Below are positions 8,794 through 17,635 of a DNA stretch of 64,000 nt, piece by piece. Source of the DNA: Methanosarcina sp. UBA289. GTDB taxonomy: Archaea; Halobacteriota; Methanosarcinia; Methanosarcinales; Methanosarcinaceae. The translations under genes were made by a program, and so were the position numbers. The notes beneath the pieces were generated by a model that was not told the origin of the DNA, did no database searches, and saw only the letters and a list, made by a program, of their open reading frames with translations. How positions within the stretch are numbered: position 1 is the stretch's first letter; each line of letters begins with the position of its first letter. The DNA is taken from the NCBI GenBank assembly GCA_002496565.1, contig DAKJ01000015.1, positions 48,953 to 112,952 of the forward strand, read 5' to 3'.

Positions 8794-8922
8794 ATGACAG
8801 GAAAGTTCCAGAAGAGAAATGCAGAACGGAAAGGCATCAGAAAAGAATATGAACTGGAGCAGAAGTTAATAAAGGAAATCGTAGGCGAAATTCAGGTAAG
8901 CGGCGGTGGATCAATAGAGTGA
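8794..8922 (+). CDS. 42-residue microprotein coupled to the SAMP2-like gene
   Basis: An ATG at 8794 follows a strong ribosome site (AAGGAG, 8781-8786) and opens a 42-codon frame. The product is very basic at first (MTGKFQKRNAERKGIRKEYE), then amphipathic helical, and ends VSGGGSIE. Its stop TGA (8920-8922) overlaps the GTG start of the downstream ubiquitin-like gene, so the two are translationally coupled. I recognise no family. The strong ribosome site and the overlapping stop/start suggest it is really translated, either as a partner of the modifier or as a leader peptide that controls it. Confidence 0.6.
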   Translation: MTGKFQKRNAERKGIRKEYELEQKLIKEIVGEIQVSGGGSIE

Positions 8923-9131
8923 GTAAAAAAGTACACATAACAATCCAAGCTGGAGAGATTTCTGAGCAGACCGTAGAAATAGCTGAAAGCGCTACCTACG
9001 AAGACCTGCTTAATACTTTGGATATAAATCAGGAAACAGTACTTGTATTAAATGAAGGGAATGCTGTTCCCCTTGACGGGGCAGTCAGTTCTGATAGGCT
9101 AACAATCCTCCGAGTTGTCACAGGGGGCTGA
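8919..9131 (+). CDS. SAMP2/Urm1-like ubiquitin-fold small archaeal modifier (ThiS/MoaD family)
   Basis: This is a 70-residue beta-grasp protein ending in Gly-Gly, the hallmark of proteins activated at the C-terminus by an E1/MoeB-type enzyme. Members carry sulfur for tRNA thiolation or molybdopterin, or are conjugated to lysines. The layout (beta-hairpin, helix TYEDLLNTLDI, VLVLNEGNAVP, then DRLTILRVVTGG) matches haloarchaeal SAMP2 closely from memory. It starts at GTG, which overlaps the stop of the 42-codon ORF. No E1, JAMM protease or tRNA thiolase is adjacent, so the partner enzymes must be elsewhere. It could also be an ordinary ThiS or MoaD, but the length and motif order favour SAMP2/Urm1. 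Confidence 0.85.
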   Translation: MSKKVHITIQAGEISEQTVEIAESATYEDLLNTLDINQETVLVLNEGNAVPLDGAVSSDRLTILRVVTGG

Positions 9132-9687
9132 CCTGCCAGCAAAAGGCAGAACCTCTCATTTATTACAATTTCTTTTTTCCACCTTTTTTAAAAGTCCCTG
9201 TTTAGAGTTTTCATTATTGGAAGCTTTTCTTTGAGTTTAAACATTATTTCCTCCCAAATTGCGTGTCAGGATCATGGAAAATTAAATATTTTCTATGAGT
9301 TTCTATATAATCACAACAGCACGCTGCTCTTTTTCCTTTTTGGGAACACAATTTCTTTTTTCACTCCTTTCTCAAGCAGACCGATTTAAGATGTAATTAA
9401 AGGGGGATAAAAGGAGCTAAAAGGAAATTCATAAGAAAGAGCTGTTAGAAGTAAAAGGCAATTAAGCCTAGAAAAAATAACAATAAAAGGTACGATATTA
9501 GGTAAAAAAAGTCTTAAATGAAGTCAATTTTCAGCGCGGATGTTGATTAAGAACAGAAAAATCCAAAAAAGTAAAAACAGGGGCGAAAAATGACGAGAAG
9601 AATTTTAAGAGGATTTTTACTTCCATAATGGTCGAATTCCAGAGAAGAATTGTCAGCCATTATGGAGTAAATTTAGTTTGAGGGTCT
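9132..9687. other. gene-free spacer with a long inverted repeat
   Basis: No coding frame is convincing here. The stretch is purine- and AT-rich. Its one clear feature is the inverted repeat at 9623-9665, close to the 3' end of the minus-strand regulator. Confidence 0.5.
9623..9665. repeat. inverted repeat, 9-bp arms (CCATAATGG / CCATTATGG)
   Basis: CCATAATGG (9623-9631) and CCATTATGG (9657-9665) are exact reverse complements. The 25-base interval holds a second, weaker pair (GAATTC and GAATTG). It lies just past the stop of the minus-strand regulator at 9688 and could form a 3' hairpin or terminator, or be a protein-binding site. Confidence 0.5.
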
Positions 9688-10086
9688 TTACTTTGTGGGA
9701 GTAAGAGGCACCTTTTTACTCATAACCTTCAGCTTCTTAATTGCTGAGATGGTCGCCTGAGATTCTTTGTATATTTTGTCTTCGTAATAACTGATGATCT
9801 CGTCAACTGGAGCTGCAAGAGCATAGATTTTTATTGGGCGTCCTTTCCCAGGTTTCTTTTCCGAACGAACGCTAACCCAGGACTGGTTGCGCATCAGTCT
9901 CATTGCAAGACTTACTTCGGGTTGTCTTAATCCTGTACTGATTTCTATTTCACGGGATGAAGCCTCGTCAACATTCATAAGATATGCCATAGTTGTAGCG
10001 ACATTTCTGGACATTCCAAGGTTTCTTAACGTTTCAATAAAAATGTGGTCGTTTTCGTCCAGCACTTTTACTTCATAGTCTTTCAT
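9688..10086 (-). CDS. winged-helix transcriptional regulator
   Basis: This is a 132-residue DNA-binding protein. Residues about 25-85 form a winged helix-turn-helix: a helix at SRNVATTMAYLMN, the recognition region REIEISTGLRQPEVSLAMRLM, and a Lys/Arg-rich wing EKKPGKGRP. The C-terminal 45 residues are a charged helix likely to dimerise. The overall look is TrmB/ArsR/MarR-like and I cannot place it more exactly. AAGGGGTT just before the ATG is a good ribosome site. It stands alone beside a gene-free kilobase, so its targets are not evident. Confidence 0.72.
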   Translation of the reverse strand: MKDYEVKVLDENDHIFIETLRNLGMSRNVATTMAYLMNVDEASSREIEISTGLRQPEVSLAMRLMRNQSWVSVRSEKKPGKGRPIKIYALAAPVDEIISYYEDKIYKESQATISAIKKLKVMSKKVPLTPTK

Positions 10087-11049
10087 GATAACCCCTTCAT
10101 ACTTTTAATTTAATAGATATGTTTGTCAGTTAAAAAATATTAAGATGATTATTTTTAGACCTTTAAAGAATACTTTTATAATTATCTTTCAAAACTGACA
10201 ACAATTGCTAAATATATACACTGTTGATATATTTATACGGTAACCTGTTTCGTTTTGAAATTTTAAAGTTAATAAAAAAACGTTTTTACGTGATATAGCG
10301 GATTGTTTCCGTTTTAAGTCCAACAACCGGTTATTAAAAACAAACAGCTTATGTTCATAACCGACTACTAGAGCCCCGTTTTATGAGATTGATGGGAAGG
10401 GCTTTACAGATTGATCAATTAAACCTGTATACGTATATAATTAGAAGGTTATTCATCTCCAACAATTAATAATGTACTCATACTATTTAAAGTTGTATAT
10501 ATTAAAAAGGAATTGAAAAACTTTCAATTAGCCTTGACATGAGCTACTTTATGAAAATATTGGCATAAAAAATGCATTCTAATATCTTTATTCAAATAAA
10601 AAATTTCATGCGTCATAGTAAAAATATTATAATTCTACTGATTAATAATTTGGATCTAGGTTTCAGGGTAAAGTGGAATTCAAGAGTATATTGGAAATTT
10701 ACATTTTCATTCAGATGAAGGATAAATAATATTCAGATAAAGGAAAACTAATAATCACACTGGTCAAATTAAATTTATAAGTTTCCCTTAAATACCAATC
10801 ATTTCTCTAAGAAAACAGTCCAAGTTAACTACCCAGCCATCCAAATCTGACGATTTGTGAGATAACTGTTTCCTTTGCTATACCTTATAATTTTGCTTAC
10901 AAGTCTACAGGCTCTTCCCTACATTTCGTAGATGTCATATAACTATAAGATTTCAATCTTGAAGAGAGTTTTTTGATACACTGTTTCCTGCAGAACCTGT
11001 TCTGGAATGAAGAAGCGAATTTTCAATTCTATTTTTTAGCCGAAGAGTA
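10087..11049. other. gene-free kilobase, no feature identified
   Basis: This is about 960 bases of very AT-rich DNA with frequent stops on both strands. It separates the minus-strand regulator from the plus-strand marR operon and should hold at least two promoters. I see no tRNA-like fold, long repeat or transposase remnant. An unannotated non-coding RNA is possible but cannot be shown. Confidence 0.45.
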
Positions 11050-11050
11050 T

Positions 11051-11058
11051 TTTATATA
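11051..11058 (+). promoter_or_regulatory. TATA-like box of the marR-MATE operon
   Basis: TTTATATA lies about 25 bases before the centre of a palindrome pair (11066-11091) and 65 bases before the marR start. Transcription would begin near 11080, inside the palindromes. Confidence 0.5.
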
Positions 11059-11065
11059 TTAATCG

Positions 11066-11091
11066 ACTAACAAGTTAGTTAGCCTAACTAA
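11066..11091. promoter_or_regulatory. overlapping palindromes, probable MarR operator
   Basis: TTAGTTAG (11075-11082) and CTAACTAA (11084-11091) form a perfect 8-bp inverted repeat around a single C. ACTAAC (11066-11071) and GTTAGT (11074-11079) form a second one that shares its right half with the first. The site covers the predicted transcription start, the classic place for a MarR dimer to block initiation. Confidence 0.68.
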
Positions 11092-11122
11092 ATATCTTGA
11101 ATTTCATTTATGGAGAGCGAAA

Positions 11123-11551
11123 ATGGAAATTTCCAAGTTTCTTGAAAAAATGGATCATTATTATCAAAAAAATCTAAAAGAACATGAATTTTTAGAAGAA
11201 TACAGTGATATCACCTACAACATCTTCCTCTACCTAAGGAAAATTAATTCCCTGGGCAATCCCACAATATCCGAACTGGCAAAGGCTATGGAGGTCAGCA
11301 AACCCTCTGCCAGCAACATGGTTTCTAAAATGGTGGATAAAGGCCTGCTGAAAACAAAGGCTTCCCCGAAGGACGGAAGGGTTTGTTTGCTCGAGCTTAC
11401 CGATAAAGGAAAAAGGGTCATTGAGATCGAAAGTTGGGCTGATATGAAGTTTTTTGAAAAAATCCGGGAAATTCTGGACGAAGAAGAATTTGAGGTTCTG
11501 GAAAGAATCTTTGAGAAAATCGCTTCTGGACTCGAAGAGGAAAAAGCATGA
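11123..11551 (+). CDS. MarR-family transcriptional regulator
   Basis: This 142-residue winged-helix repressor follows the MarR plan: an N-terminal dimerisation helix (residues 1-40), then NPTISELAKAMEVSKPSASNM as helix-turn-helix (about 48-68), a wing with SPKDGRVCLLELTDKG (about 80-95), and a C-terminal dimerisation helix. MarR proteins usually bind a palindrome over their own promoter and release it on binding a small molecule. Such a palindrome is at 11066-11091. The stop overlaps the start of the MATE pump gene (ATGA), so the two are co-translated and the pump is the likely regulated output. Confidence 0.88.
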   Translation: MEISKFLEKMDHYYQKNLKEHEFLEEYSDITYNIFLYLRKINSLGNPTISELAKAMEVSKPSASNMVSKMVDKGLLKTKASPKDGRVCLLELTDKGKRVIEIESWADMKFFEKIREILDEEEFEVLERIFEKIASGLEEEKA

Positions 11552-12948
11552 TTGATGAACGGGAAATGAGGTATGGAAGCATCGGAAAGCTTTTTCTGAA
11601 ATTCGCTCTACCGGCAACTATTGGATTTATTGTTGCTGGAATCCAGGGAGTCATTGACGGTTTCTTTATCGGGAATGCGGTGGGCAGCCAGGGGCTTGCA
11701 GGAGTGACTCTTGCATTTCCTGCACTTATAGCCATAGTTGCAGTAGGCCATATGATTGGGATCGGGACTTCAAGTCTTGTGGCTCTGGCCCGTGGGAGAG
11801 GCGATCTTCAGGAAGCCCTCAGGCTTGTACATAATGCTTTTCCCCTGCTCTTACTTGCAGGAATAGGGCTTACTGCCTTCGGGTTGGCTTTTTCGGACTC
11901 TTATCTCCGCCTGCTGGGAGCTTCCGGCACGGCCTTTGCCATGGCAAATGCTTATCTCCGTGTCCTTTTTGCAGGTTCGGTATTTATGCTCCTGGCAATT
12001 GCCCTTGATCCACTTGTTCGAAACGACGGAAAACCAGGATTTGCCATGATATGTCTGGTTGTGGGTGTTCTCATAAATCTCGGTCTTGACTACATCTTTG
12101 TTATGCGCATGGGAATGGGAGTCACAGGGGCTGCCGTAGCCACGGTAATCGCTTTTTCCATTTCCGGAATACTTCTGTCACTCTACCTTTTCAGCAGGTG
12201 GGCCGGACTGAGGCTAAATCACCGGGCTTTCTGCCTGGAGCCGAGAACTATTATCAAGATCATGAAAATAGGTCTCCCCTCCTTTGCAATGCAGTTTTCA
12301 ACTTTCTTCCTACTCTTTACTAACAATTACATGCTGCTTAGATACGGCTCGGAACTTGCGGTTTCAGGCTACGGTATCATAGGTTACGTCTTCTCGATCT
12401 TTTCCCTGATCTTTGAAGGAATCGCAGTCGGCACCCAGCCAATTATTGGTTTCAATTATGGGGCGCGCTGTTACTCCAGGGTTGCCGGGACCCTGAAGAT
12501 AGCTTTCATCTCCTGCCTCGGGACCGGAGCAGCCGGGTTCCTGTTCCTCTCAATATTTCCAGAACAGGTTATCCGTATATTCAACCACGACAGCCCCGAA
12601 CTCCTGGAAATTACTCTTAACGGTATGGAAATTTTTATATTTTCTCTCCTTGCTCAGGGGACGGTTATGCTCGGTTCAGTGTATTTCCAGTCCATAAACA
12701 AGGTCAGATCCGCTCTTTTCATCCAGCTCGGAAAAGTTTTTCTCTTTCTCCTTCCCTTGCTCTTGATTTTACCTCCATTACTTGGCCTTAATGGTGTCTG
12801 GCTCGCAACCCCGGCTGCGGAATTCCTAATTTTAATGGTCGTATTGGGCTTGCTCTGGCAGGAGTTTGGTTTCTTCAGAAGTAGAAAACCTTTAAGTGAA
12901 GAAGGTCATTGCCCTGCTTCTGAGAGTACATTAACTCCCAACAACTAA
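11548..12948 (+). CDS. MATE-family multidrug/Na+ antiporter
   Basis: This 466-residue integral membrane protein has about 12 hydrophobic segments arranged as two MATE repeats. The first repeat opens with GSIGKLFLKFALPATIGF and the second begins near MKIGLPSFAMQFSTFF. MATE pumps export cationic drugs or metabolites in exchange for Na+ or H+. Length and internal repetition match the family. The ATG overlaps the TGA of the upstream marR gene, placing it under MarR control. The substrate is unknown. The last 20 residues are polar and cytoplasmic. Confidence 0.88.
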   Translation: MIDEREMRYGSIGKLFLKFALPATIGFIVAGIQGVIDGFFIGNAVGSQGLAGVTLAFPALIAIVAVGHMIGIGTSSLVALARGRGDLQEALRLVHNAFPLLLLAGIGLTAFGLAFSDSYLRLLGASGTAFAMANAYLRVLFAGSVFMLLAIALDPLVRNDGKPGFAMICLVVGVLINLGLDYIFVMRMGMGVTGAAVATVIAFSISGILLSLYLFSRWAGLRLNHRAFCLEPRTIIKIMKIGLPSFAMQFSTFFLLFTNNYMLLRYGSELAVSGYGIIGYVFSIFSLIFEGIAVGTQPIIGFNYGARCYSRVAGTLKIAFISCLGTGAAGFLFLSIFPEQVIRIFNHDSPELLEITLNGMEIFIFSLLAQGTVMLGSVYFQSINKVRSALFIQLGKVFLFLLPLLLILPPLLGLNGVWLATPAAEFLILMVVLGLLWQEFGFFRSRKPLSEEGHCPASESTLTPNN

Positions 12949-13211
12949 AATGAACCAATGCTCCCGAGAACACTGCCTTCAAAAATCCCTGCATAAAGTA
13001 GTTAAGGACAACGGTGTCAAGGGGGCAAAAACTACATCATCCTTTTTGAGGTCATAATAGCCCACTATTTCCATTGTGAGCATTGAGGGTACAACAAGTT
13101 TTGGGAAACTGATAGCTTCCCGAACTAAAATGAATAGATAGCTGCCTTTAACAACCCGTTTTTCCTACGGACAAATTCTTTTCCAATCCGGCTTGCTAGA
13201 GTTATCGGCTC

Positions 13212-14528
13212 TTAACTCATCTGCAGAGGATCTACCTTCATGTACTCTCGGAGTACGGTTGTTGCGTAACTTCCCTTTGGCAGCATGAATTCAAGCACAG
13301 CCTTTGACTTTCCAGGGTTCAGTTCATCATCTTCAACCTCAAATTTTGGTTCAACCTGTAGAATAACTTCCCTGCGAATGCCTTTAGAACTCATTTCAGG
13401 AATTTTTTCTATATTGAAACCCTGCAGAGGAACTTTAAATTCATCGAGAACTGCCTGTTCGATCTCTCCCGGAATACAAGAAGCAAACTCCGTATTATAT
13501 CCCGGAAGGGGGGCGGTTATGAAGGCCCGGTTTCTTTTAATCAGGCGATTCATGGCATTTACGGTTTCTGCTGTGACTTTTTCGGTCTTTGAAGAATCCG
13601 GCAGGCCAAGTTCATTCTTGAAACAGACAATATCGCCTTCTACAGCTTCGTTTAAGGGGAGTCCCTTCTCGATTCGTCTACACAGAATTGTATTATATAT
13701 ATAGGACTGGTAGCCATGCACAAACATTCTGTAGAGGTTTTTCGGGAGAACAAGAAAAGCGCCTGCAAAGTCGTCCGGGTTTGCTATCAGGTGGTTCATC
13801 ATTGCTCTTTCATGACCAAGGCGGAGAGGATATGTTTTTAATCCTTCTTTGAAGTCGCGAGTCTCTTTAACAAACTGGCGGGCTTCCTTTGTTTCTTCCG
13901 GCTCATCTGGGAAGGGTTCGGCGATATAGAGCAGGGCAGCTTTTTCAAAATCTCCTTCAACAATAGCTTTTCCTACCAGATGTGTAACAGGGCGTACAGA
14001 GCCGAAGCGCTGTATCCCGAAGAAATTCGGGACGCCGCCCTGAGCCAGGATCTCATTTGTAGTCTTTTCAAGCAGTTTGTCTGTTTCCTCCCGCGAATGG
14101 GTTATATTTCGGACGGTAATTCTGAAATCGTTTCCCCACAGGTCTCCGAGTTCAACGGACTTTCGGGAGCGGCCCAGGACTTTCAGCTCTATGTCTTTTA
14201 AATGGATCTTCTCAATTTCCGGGGTGTCAATATCAAAAATGCTGATTTTCTGAGTGGTAAGTGCACGTTTGTCTTTTGTGCCTGCAACGCTGATTCTCTT
14301 CTGGCTTATCTGGAGGATTTTTGCGAGAGTCCGGGTCAGGTGATGTGTATCCCAGTCACGTTTTACGAGTTCAAGAATAAGGTATTTCCCTTCTTGCCCT
14401 TCTTTTCTGTTCGTAATCTCTCTAACCATAAAATCTTCCACTTCCTGGCGAAGCTGTCCTCCTAGGCCGTCAGTATCTGTGGAGTAAAGATTTATTCCGA
14501 TCTGTTTTTCAATTTCCGGCACCTGCAT
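13212..14528 (-). CDS. truD: tRNA pseudouridine(13) synthase TruD
   Basis: TruD converts U13 (archaeal and eukaryotic Pus7 family) of tRNA to pseudouridine. The catalytic Asp is D86 in the VAGTKDKRALTTQ motif. The substrate-contact motif GGVPNFFGIQRFG lies near residue 160, and a TRUD insertion domain occupies roughly residues 180-330. The length of 438 is typical of archaeal TruD. It is the last gene of a minus-strand run, 40 bases after a transglutaminase-like gene; pth2 is further upstream, a translation-related setting. Confidence 0.93.
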   Translation of the reverse strand: MQVPEIEKQIGINLYSTDTDGLGGQLRQEVEDFMVREITNRKEGQEGKYLILELVKRDWDTHHLTRTLAKILQISQKRISVAGTKDKRALTTQKISIFDIDTPEIEKIHLKDIELKVLGRSRKSVELGDLWGNDFRITVRNITHSREETDKLLEKTTNEILAQGGVPNFFGIQRFGSVRPVTHLVGKAIVEGDFEKAALLYIAEPFPDEPEETKEARQFVKETRDFKEGLKTYPLRLGHERAMMNHLIANPDDFAGAFLVLPKNLYRMFVHGYQSYIYNTILCRRIEKGLPLNEAVEGDIVCFKNELGLPDSSKTEKVTAETVNAMNRLIKRNRAFITAPLPGYNTEFASCIPGEIEQAVLDEFKVPLQGFNIEKIPEMSSKGIRREVILQVEPKFEVEDDELNPGKSKAVLEFMLPKGSYATTVLREYMKVDPLQMS

Positions 14529-14568
14529 GGGTTAAAAACACTCCTCTATTACATATATGGTGAAAATT

Positions 14569-15795
14569 TTATAAAGGCCATCTGGGGTTGATATCTATAG
14601 CCTTTATTTCGCTCGTGTTTACGAAAGTCCAGCTTCTGCATGCTTCATTTCCTTCAGCGGCTTTAACTCTTGCCTGGGCAGTTTTTCCAGGAAGCCCACC
14701 TGCATAAAGGCTTGAAGTCGGGTCGAGCATAAGCCAGGAACCGTATTCATCGGTCAGGTAATTCACATCAACGTTTCCGTAATATGCCCTGACCCCTTCG
14801 ACTGCAGCATTTGTCGCATCGGTTCCATTGCCAATGTAAACCGCTGCAAAGGCATGGCTGTTGGTCAGGTAAACTCTGGTTGTGCCTCCTACAGCTTCGA
14901 GCATGGACGAAAGGAGAATTGCCTGGTCTTCACAGTCTCCGGCTTCTATTCTTAGAGTCACGTTGGCAGGCTCCCAGATGTCATTGCCTCTAGGATCGCT
15001 GACATATTCTATTTTCTCATTTACCATGTCAAAAAGGGCACATACCTGATAAATATTGTATGCTCCTGGATATGAACGAGCCACCTGGGCTGCCTTACTC
15101 CTTACATCAGGCTCGGCTGGCTCCACAAGTCTATTTATGGTTTCAAAGTAAGATGAGGGATTGTATCGGTACACAGGATTCGATTTTTCTGGCATTGGCT
15201 TCAGGTTTACAGTGAAGTTTTTAAGGGGATATGGTCCGTAGTCGTGCCATTTTCCTTCTGAGGTCGAGGCAAGCAACCAGAGGATAATATTGAAATTGGC
15301 TCTTTCTTCTTCAGGGATCTGAACTGCAATTACTCCGATATTCTGCTCTTCACCGGGATTGATCAAAACTCCGCAGTCCTCTGAATAAATTAGGTTTTCG
15401 GAAGCATTAACTGAAACCCCGTACCTATCAATAAATATTGGGTTTCGCCCTTCATTTTTTATGCTGATTTTAACATAGCCCATTCCTCCCTGGAAAAATT
15501 CTGAAGTCTGATAGTTGCTGTTCAGGGAAAAACCAGGCTGCAATGGAGTTCTCAAGATGGGAGTTAGTTCGCTTTCTCTGGGGGAATATGTGGGTGTTGC
15601 CGGGAAAGTAAATGAAGTCGGTTCAGGTGTAAAAGCGCCATTCTTGCTTCCGGAACCCAGGCCTAAGGATATATAATCTGTTACCTCATCTCTAAAATTC
15701 TCTATAGAATCCGAAGCGGTGAGTGCTGCGAGTACAAGGCATACGCATAAAACAGCAATTATTGAGGCTGCCTCTTTTCCTCCTGAATTCTTCAT
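14569..15795 (-). CDS. membrane-anchored transglutaminase-like protein
   Basis: Residues 10-28 are a membrane anchor or uncleaved signal (SIIAVLCVCLVLAALTA). After a Pro/Thr-rich linker comes a beta-sandwich region (about 95-200), then a transglutaminase-like cysteine-protease-fold domain with the triad C288 (GDCED), H314 (NSHAF) and D358 (MLDPT). Such domains cleave or crosslink peptides outside the cell. GGAGGAG before the ATG is a strong ribosome site. It sits between pth2 and truD on the same strand, probably co-transcribed, although its extracellular role does not obviously match theirs. Confidence 0.82.
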   Translation of the reverse strand: MKNSGGKEAASIIAVLCVCLVLAALTASDSIENFRDEVTDYISLGLGSGSKNGAFTPEPTSFTFPATPTYSPRESELTPILRTPLQPGFSLNSNYQTSEFFQGGMGYVKISIKNEGRNPIFIDRYGVSVNASENLIYSEDCGVLINPGEEQNIGVIAVQIPEEERANFNIILWLLASTSEGKWHDYGPYPLKNFTVNLKPMPEKSNPVYRYNPSSYFETINRLVEPAEPDVRSKAAQVARSYPGAYNIYQVCALFDMVNEKIEYVSDPRGNDIWEPANVTLRIEAGDCEDQAILLSSMLEAVGGTTRVYLTNSHAFAAVYIGNGTDATNAAVEGVRAYYGNVDVNYLTDEYGSWLMLDPTSSLYAGGLPGKTAQARVKAAEGNEACRSWTFVNTSEIKAIDINPRWPL

Positions 15796-15921
15796 GATCT
15801 CCTCCTGAATTGAACACAGACAGAACCTCTTTCCTAATCGGAGGAGCTATCGTTTAGATAGCCTCGGCTCGGTTTAATTTTAGTGCAGTTTTCCCAAACA
15901 TGGTTTTCAGGTTCCTCGCAC

Positions 15922-16269
15922 TTAAACAAGTTTAAGGTCCCGCGTAATTTTATCTATAAGCTCTTCTTTTGCCGGCCCTATTCCGAGGACTGTAACCGTT
16001 CCCGGAGGAATTTCAGTAAGTCCTGCATCCTGTATAAGAGCAGTAGGTAACCCTTCCCTTCTTGCCTTTTCCTTAAGCTCATAAAGGTCCTTAAGGGTAG
16101 GGACTTTGAGGACAATTTTTTTCTGCCCGCCTTCCTTCCATTTTTCAAGATCACTTTTGCTTGCCCACTCGGCAGCAGAAATGGCAGCATGAGCTACCTG
16201 TACTGCAAACTTACCTTTGGAAAGCTTCAGGTCATCCCGGGTAACTATACACTGTTTATATTCACTCAT
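15922..16269 (-). CDS. pth2: peptidyl-tRNA hydrolase 2
   Basis: Pth2 releases stalled peptides from peptidyl-tRNA, recycling the tRNA. The 115-residue length and all Pth2 signatures are present: QCIVTRDDL at the N-terminus, GKFAVQVAHAA with K20 and H27, and LIQDAGLTEIPPG with D81, followed by VLGIGP. A GAGG ribosome site precedes the ATG. It heads the run pth2, transglutaminase-like, truD. Confidence 0.95.
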   Translation of the reverse strand: MSEYKQCIVTRDDLKLSKGKFAVQVAHAAISAAEWASKSDLEKWKEGGQKKIVLKVPTLKDLYELKEKARREGLPTALIQDAGLTEIPPGTVTVLGIGPAKEELIDKITRDLKLV

Positions 16270-16485
16270 CTTTTGCCTCGGGCTTATTGAAGGTCAGTCT
16301 GTTTCTTAAATGTTTTCGATGATAATCTCCGAACTTTTTTCATATCCCAATTTTTATATTTATTTCCAATTATCTGTATCTTGATCGATCCGGGCCCAAA
16401 TATTATAATATTAAGCAATTTTAGAAATCTACAAATTCGAATCGATATATTGCTGATATTATGACCAACATCATTTATAATTATT

Positions 16486-17472
16486 TCATAAAGTTTTTTG
16501 GATATGTTCTATGATATAATCTGCAGGATTTATTCCCCAGGCATCAAAAATACCTTTTCCTGAAGGTGTTCCATTAACTTCAAGAATTTTAGGTCTTCCC
16601 TCAGTTTGGCTGGAATTAAACTCAATTCCATTATTAAGATCTCCAGTAAACCCTTCTATAATATCAACACCAGCAAAAGTTGTGCTTACTGCCAAGGCAG
16701 CCTTTTCAGCAAGCTCTTTTTGTTCTTTTGTGAGCACACACCGATCTGCATTTCCTCCCTGACTCAGGTTATTGACCCAGGAGCCGGATGCTGCCTTGCG
16801 ATAAATTGCTCCAATAGCCTTACCACCAACGACAAAAGCTCTAATATCTCTTCCCGGATTCTCTATGAACTTCTGGATATACAGCATACCTCTTTCTTGA
16901 AGCAGCTTATTGAGAGTTGTTTCCAGGGACGATGGTTCTACTTTTTTATCTGAAAACTGGACTTCACCATTCTTTACTCTTGCAATATCCTTTCCTTTAT
17001 ATCCAAAAACAGGCTTTATGACGGCATCTCCAAATCTTGATATCGCCTTTAGAGCTGCTTCGAAATCCTGCACAGCTACGGTTTCAGGTACAGGCAGTCC
17101 GGCTTTTGCCAGAAGATAAGAAGCATGGTATTTATTTGCGGCATTCCGGATAGCTTCAGGGGAATTGACGACAGGAACCCCTTCGTCTTCCAGTTCACGC
17201 AGGATATCAAACCTGAAAGATACCCCTTCGAAAGTCCCTGCACCTGCATCCCTTACAATTATCGCGTCAAGGTTAGAGAGCTTTATATCCCCTACTTTGA
17301 AGACTGTAGCTGATTTCTCAGCTTTTGATTCCTCCGCTGCCGAATTTATGCTGACCTCTGCAGCCCTGAGATCCAGAACAAAAGGAGAAAAACCTTTTTT
17401 TCTCGCTGCGTCAGTAAGTGCTCTGGTTGTCCAGTCCTCCGGGTCAGTGATGACAATCCCTATTTTTTTCAT
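16486..17472 (-). CDS. mptN: RimK-like ATP-grasp ligase, probable tetrahydromethanopterin:glutamate ligase
   Basis: This 328-residue ATP-grasp protein resembles MptN (MJ0620), which adds glutamate to tetrahydromethanopterin to give tetrahydrosarcinapterin, the C1 carrier of Methanosarcina. Visible ATP-grasp features are the nucleotide-binding VIKPVFGYKGKDI (about residues 150-162), the YIQKFIENPGRDIRAFVVGG stretch (about 196-215), and the metal-binding ILEVNGTPSGKGI near residue 300. It lies downstream of iscU by 163 bases on the same strand. Other RimK-like ligases add glutamate to proteins or F420, so the exact acceptor is inferred. Confidence 0.75.
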   Translation of the reverse strand: MKKIGIVITDPEDWTTRALTDAARKKGFSPFVLDLRAAEVSINSAAEESKAEKSATVFKVGDIKLSNLDAIIVRDAGAGTFEGVSFRFDILRELEDEGVPVVNSPEAIRNAANKYHASYLLAKAGLPVPETVAVQDFEAALKAISRFGDAVIKPVFGYKGKDIARVKNGEVQFSDKKVEPSSLETTLNKLLQERGMLYIQKFIENPGRDIRAFVVGGKAIGAIYRKAASGSWVNNLSQGGNADRCVLTKEQKELAEKAALAVSTTFAGVDIIEGFTGDLNNGIEFNSSQTEGRPKILEVNGTPSGKGIFDAWGINPADYIIEHIQKTL

Positions 17473-17635
17473 AGAGCATCATCGGGAGAATACCAGATCA
17501 AGTTTGCGATAAAGAAGTACAAAAATATGGAATGCAGGAGATTAAAGGCTTTTGATGACCTTATTATGAGAATACTTAATAAGGTAACAGGCGTTTCGGT
17601 AAGCCCGGAGGTTAGTATCTTCTATTATTCTTTGA

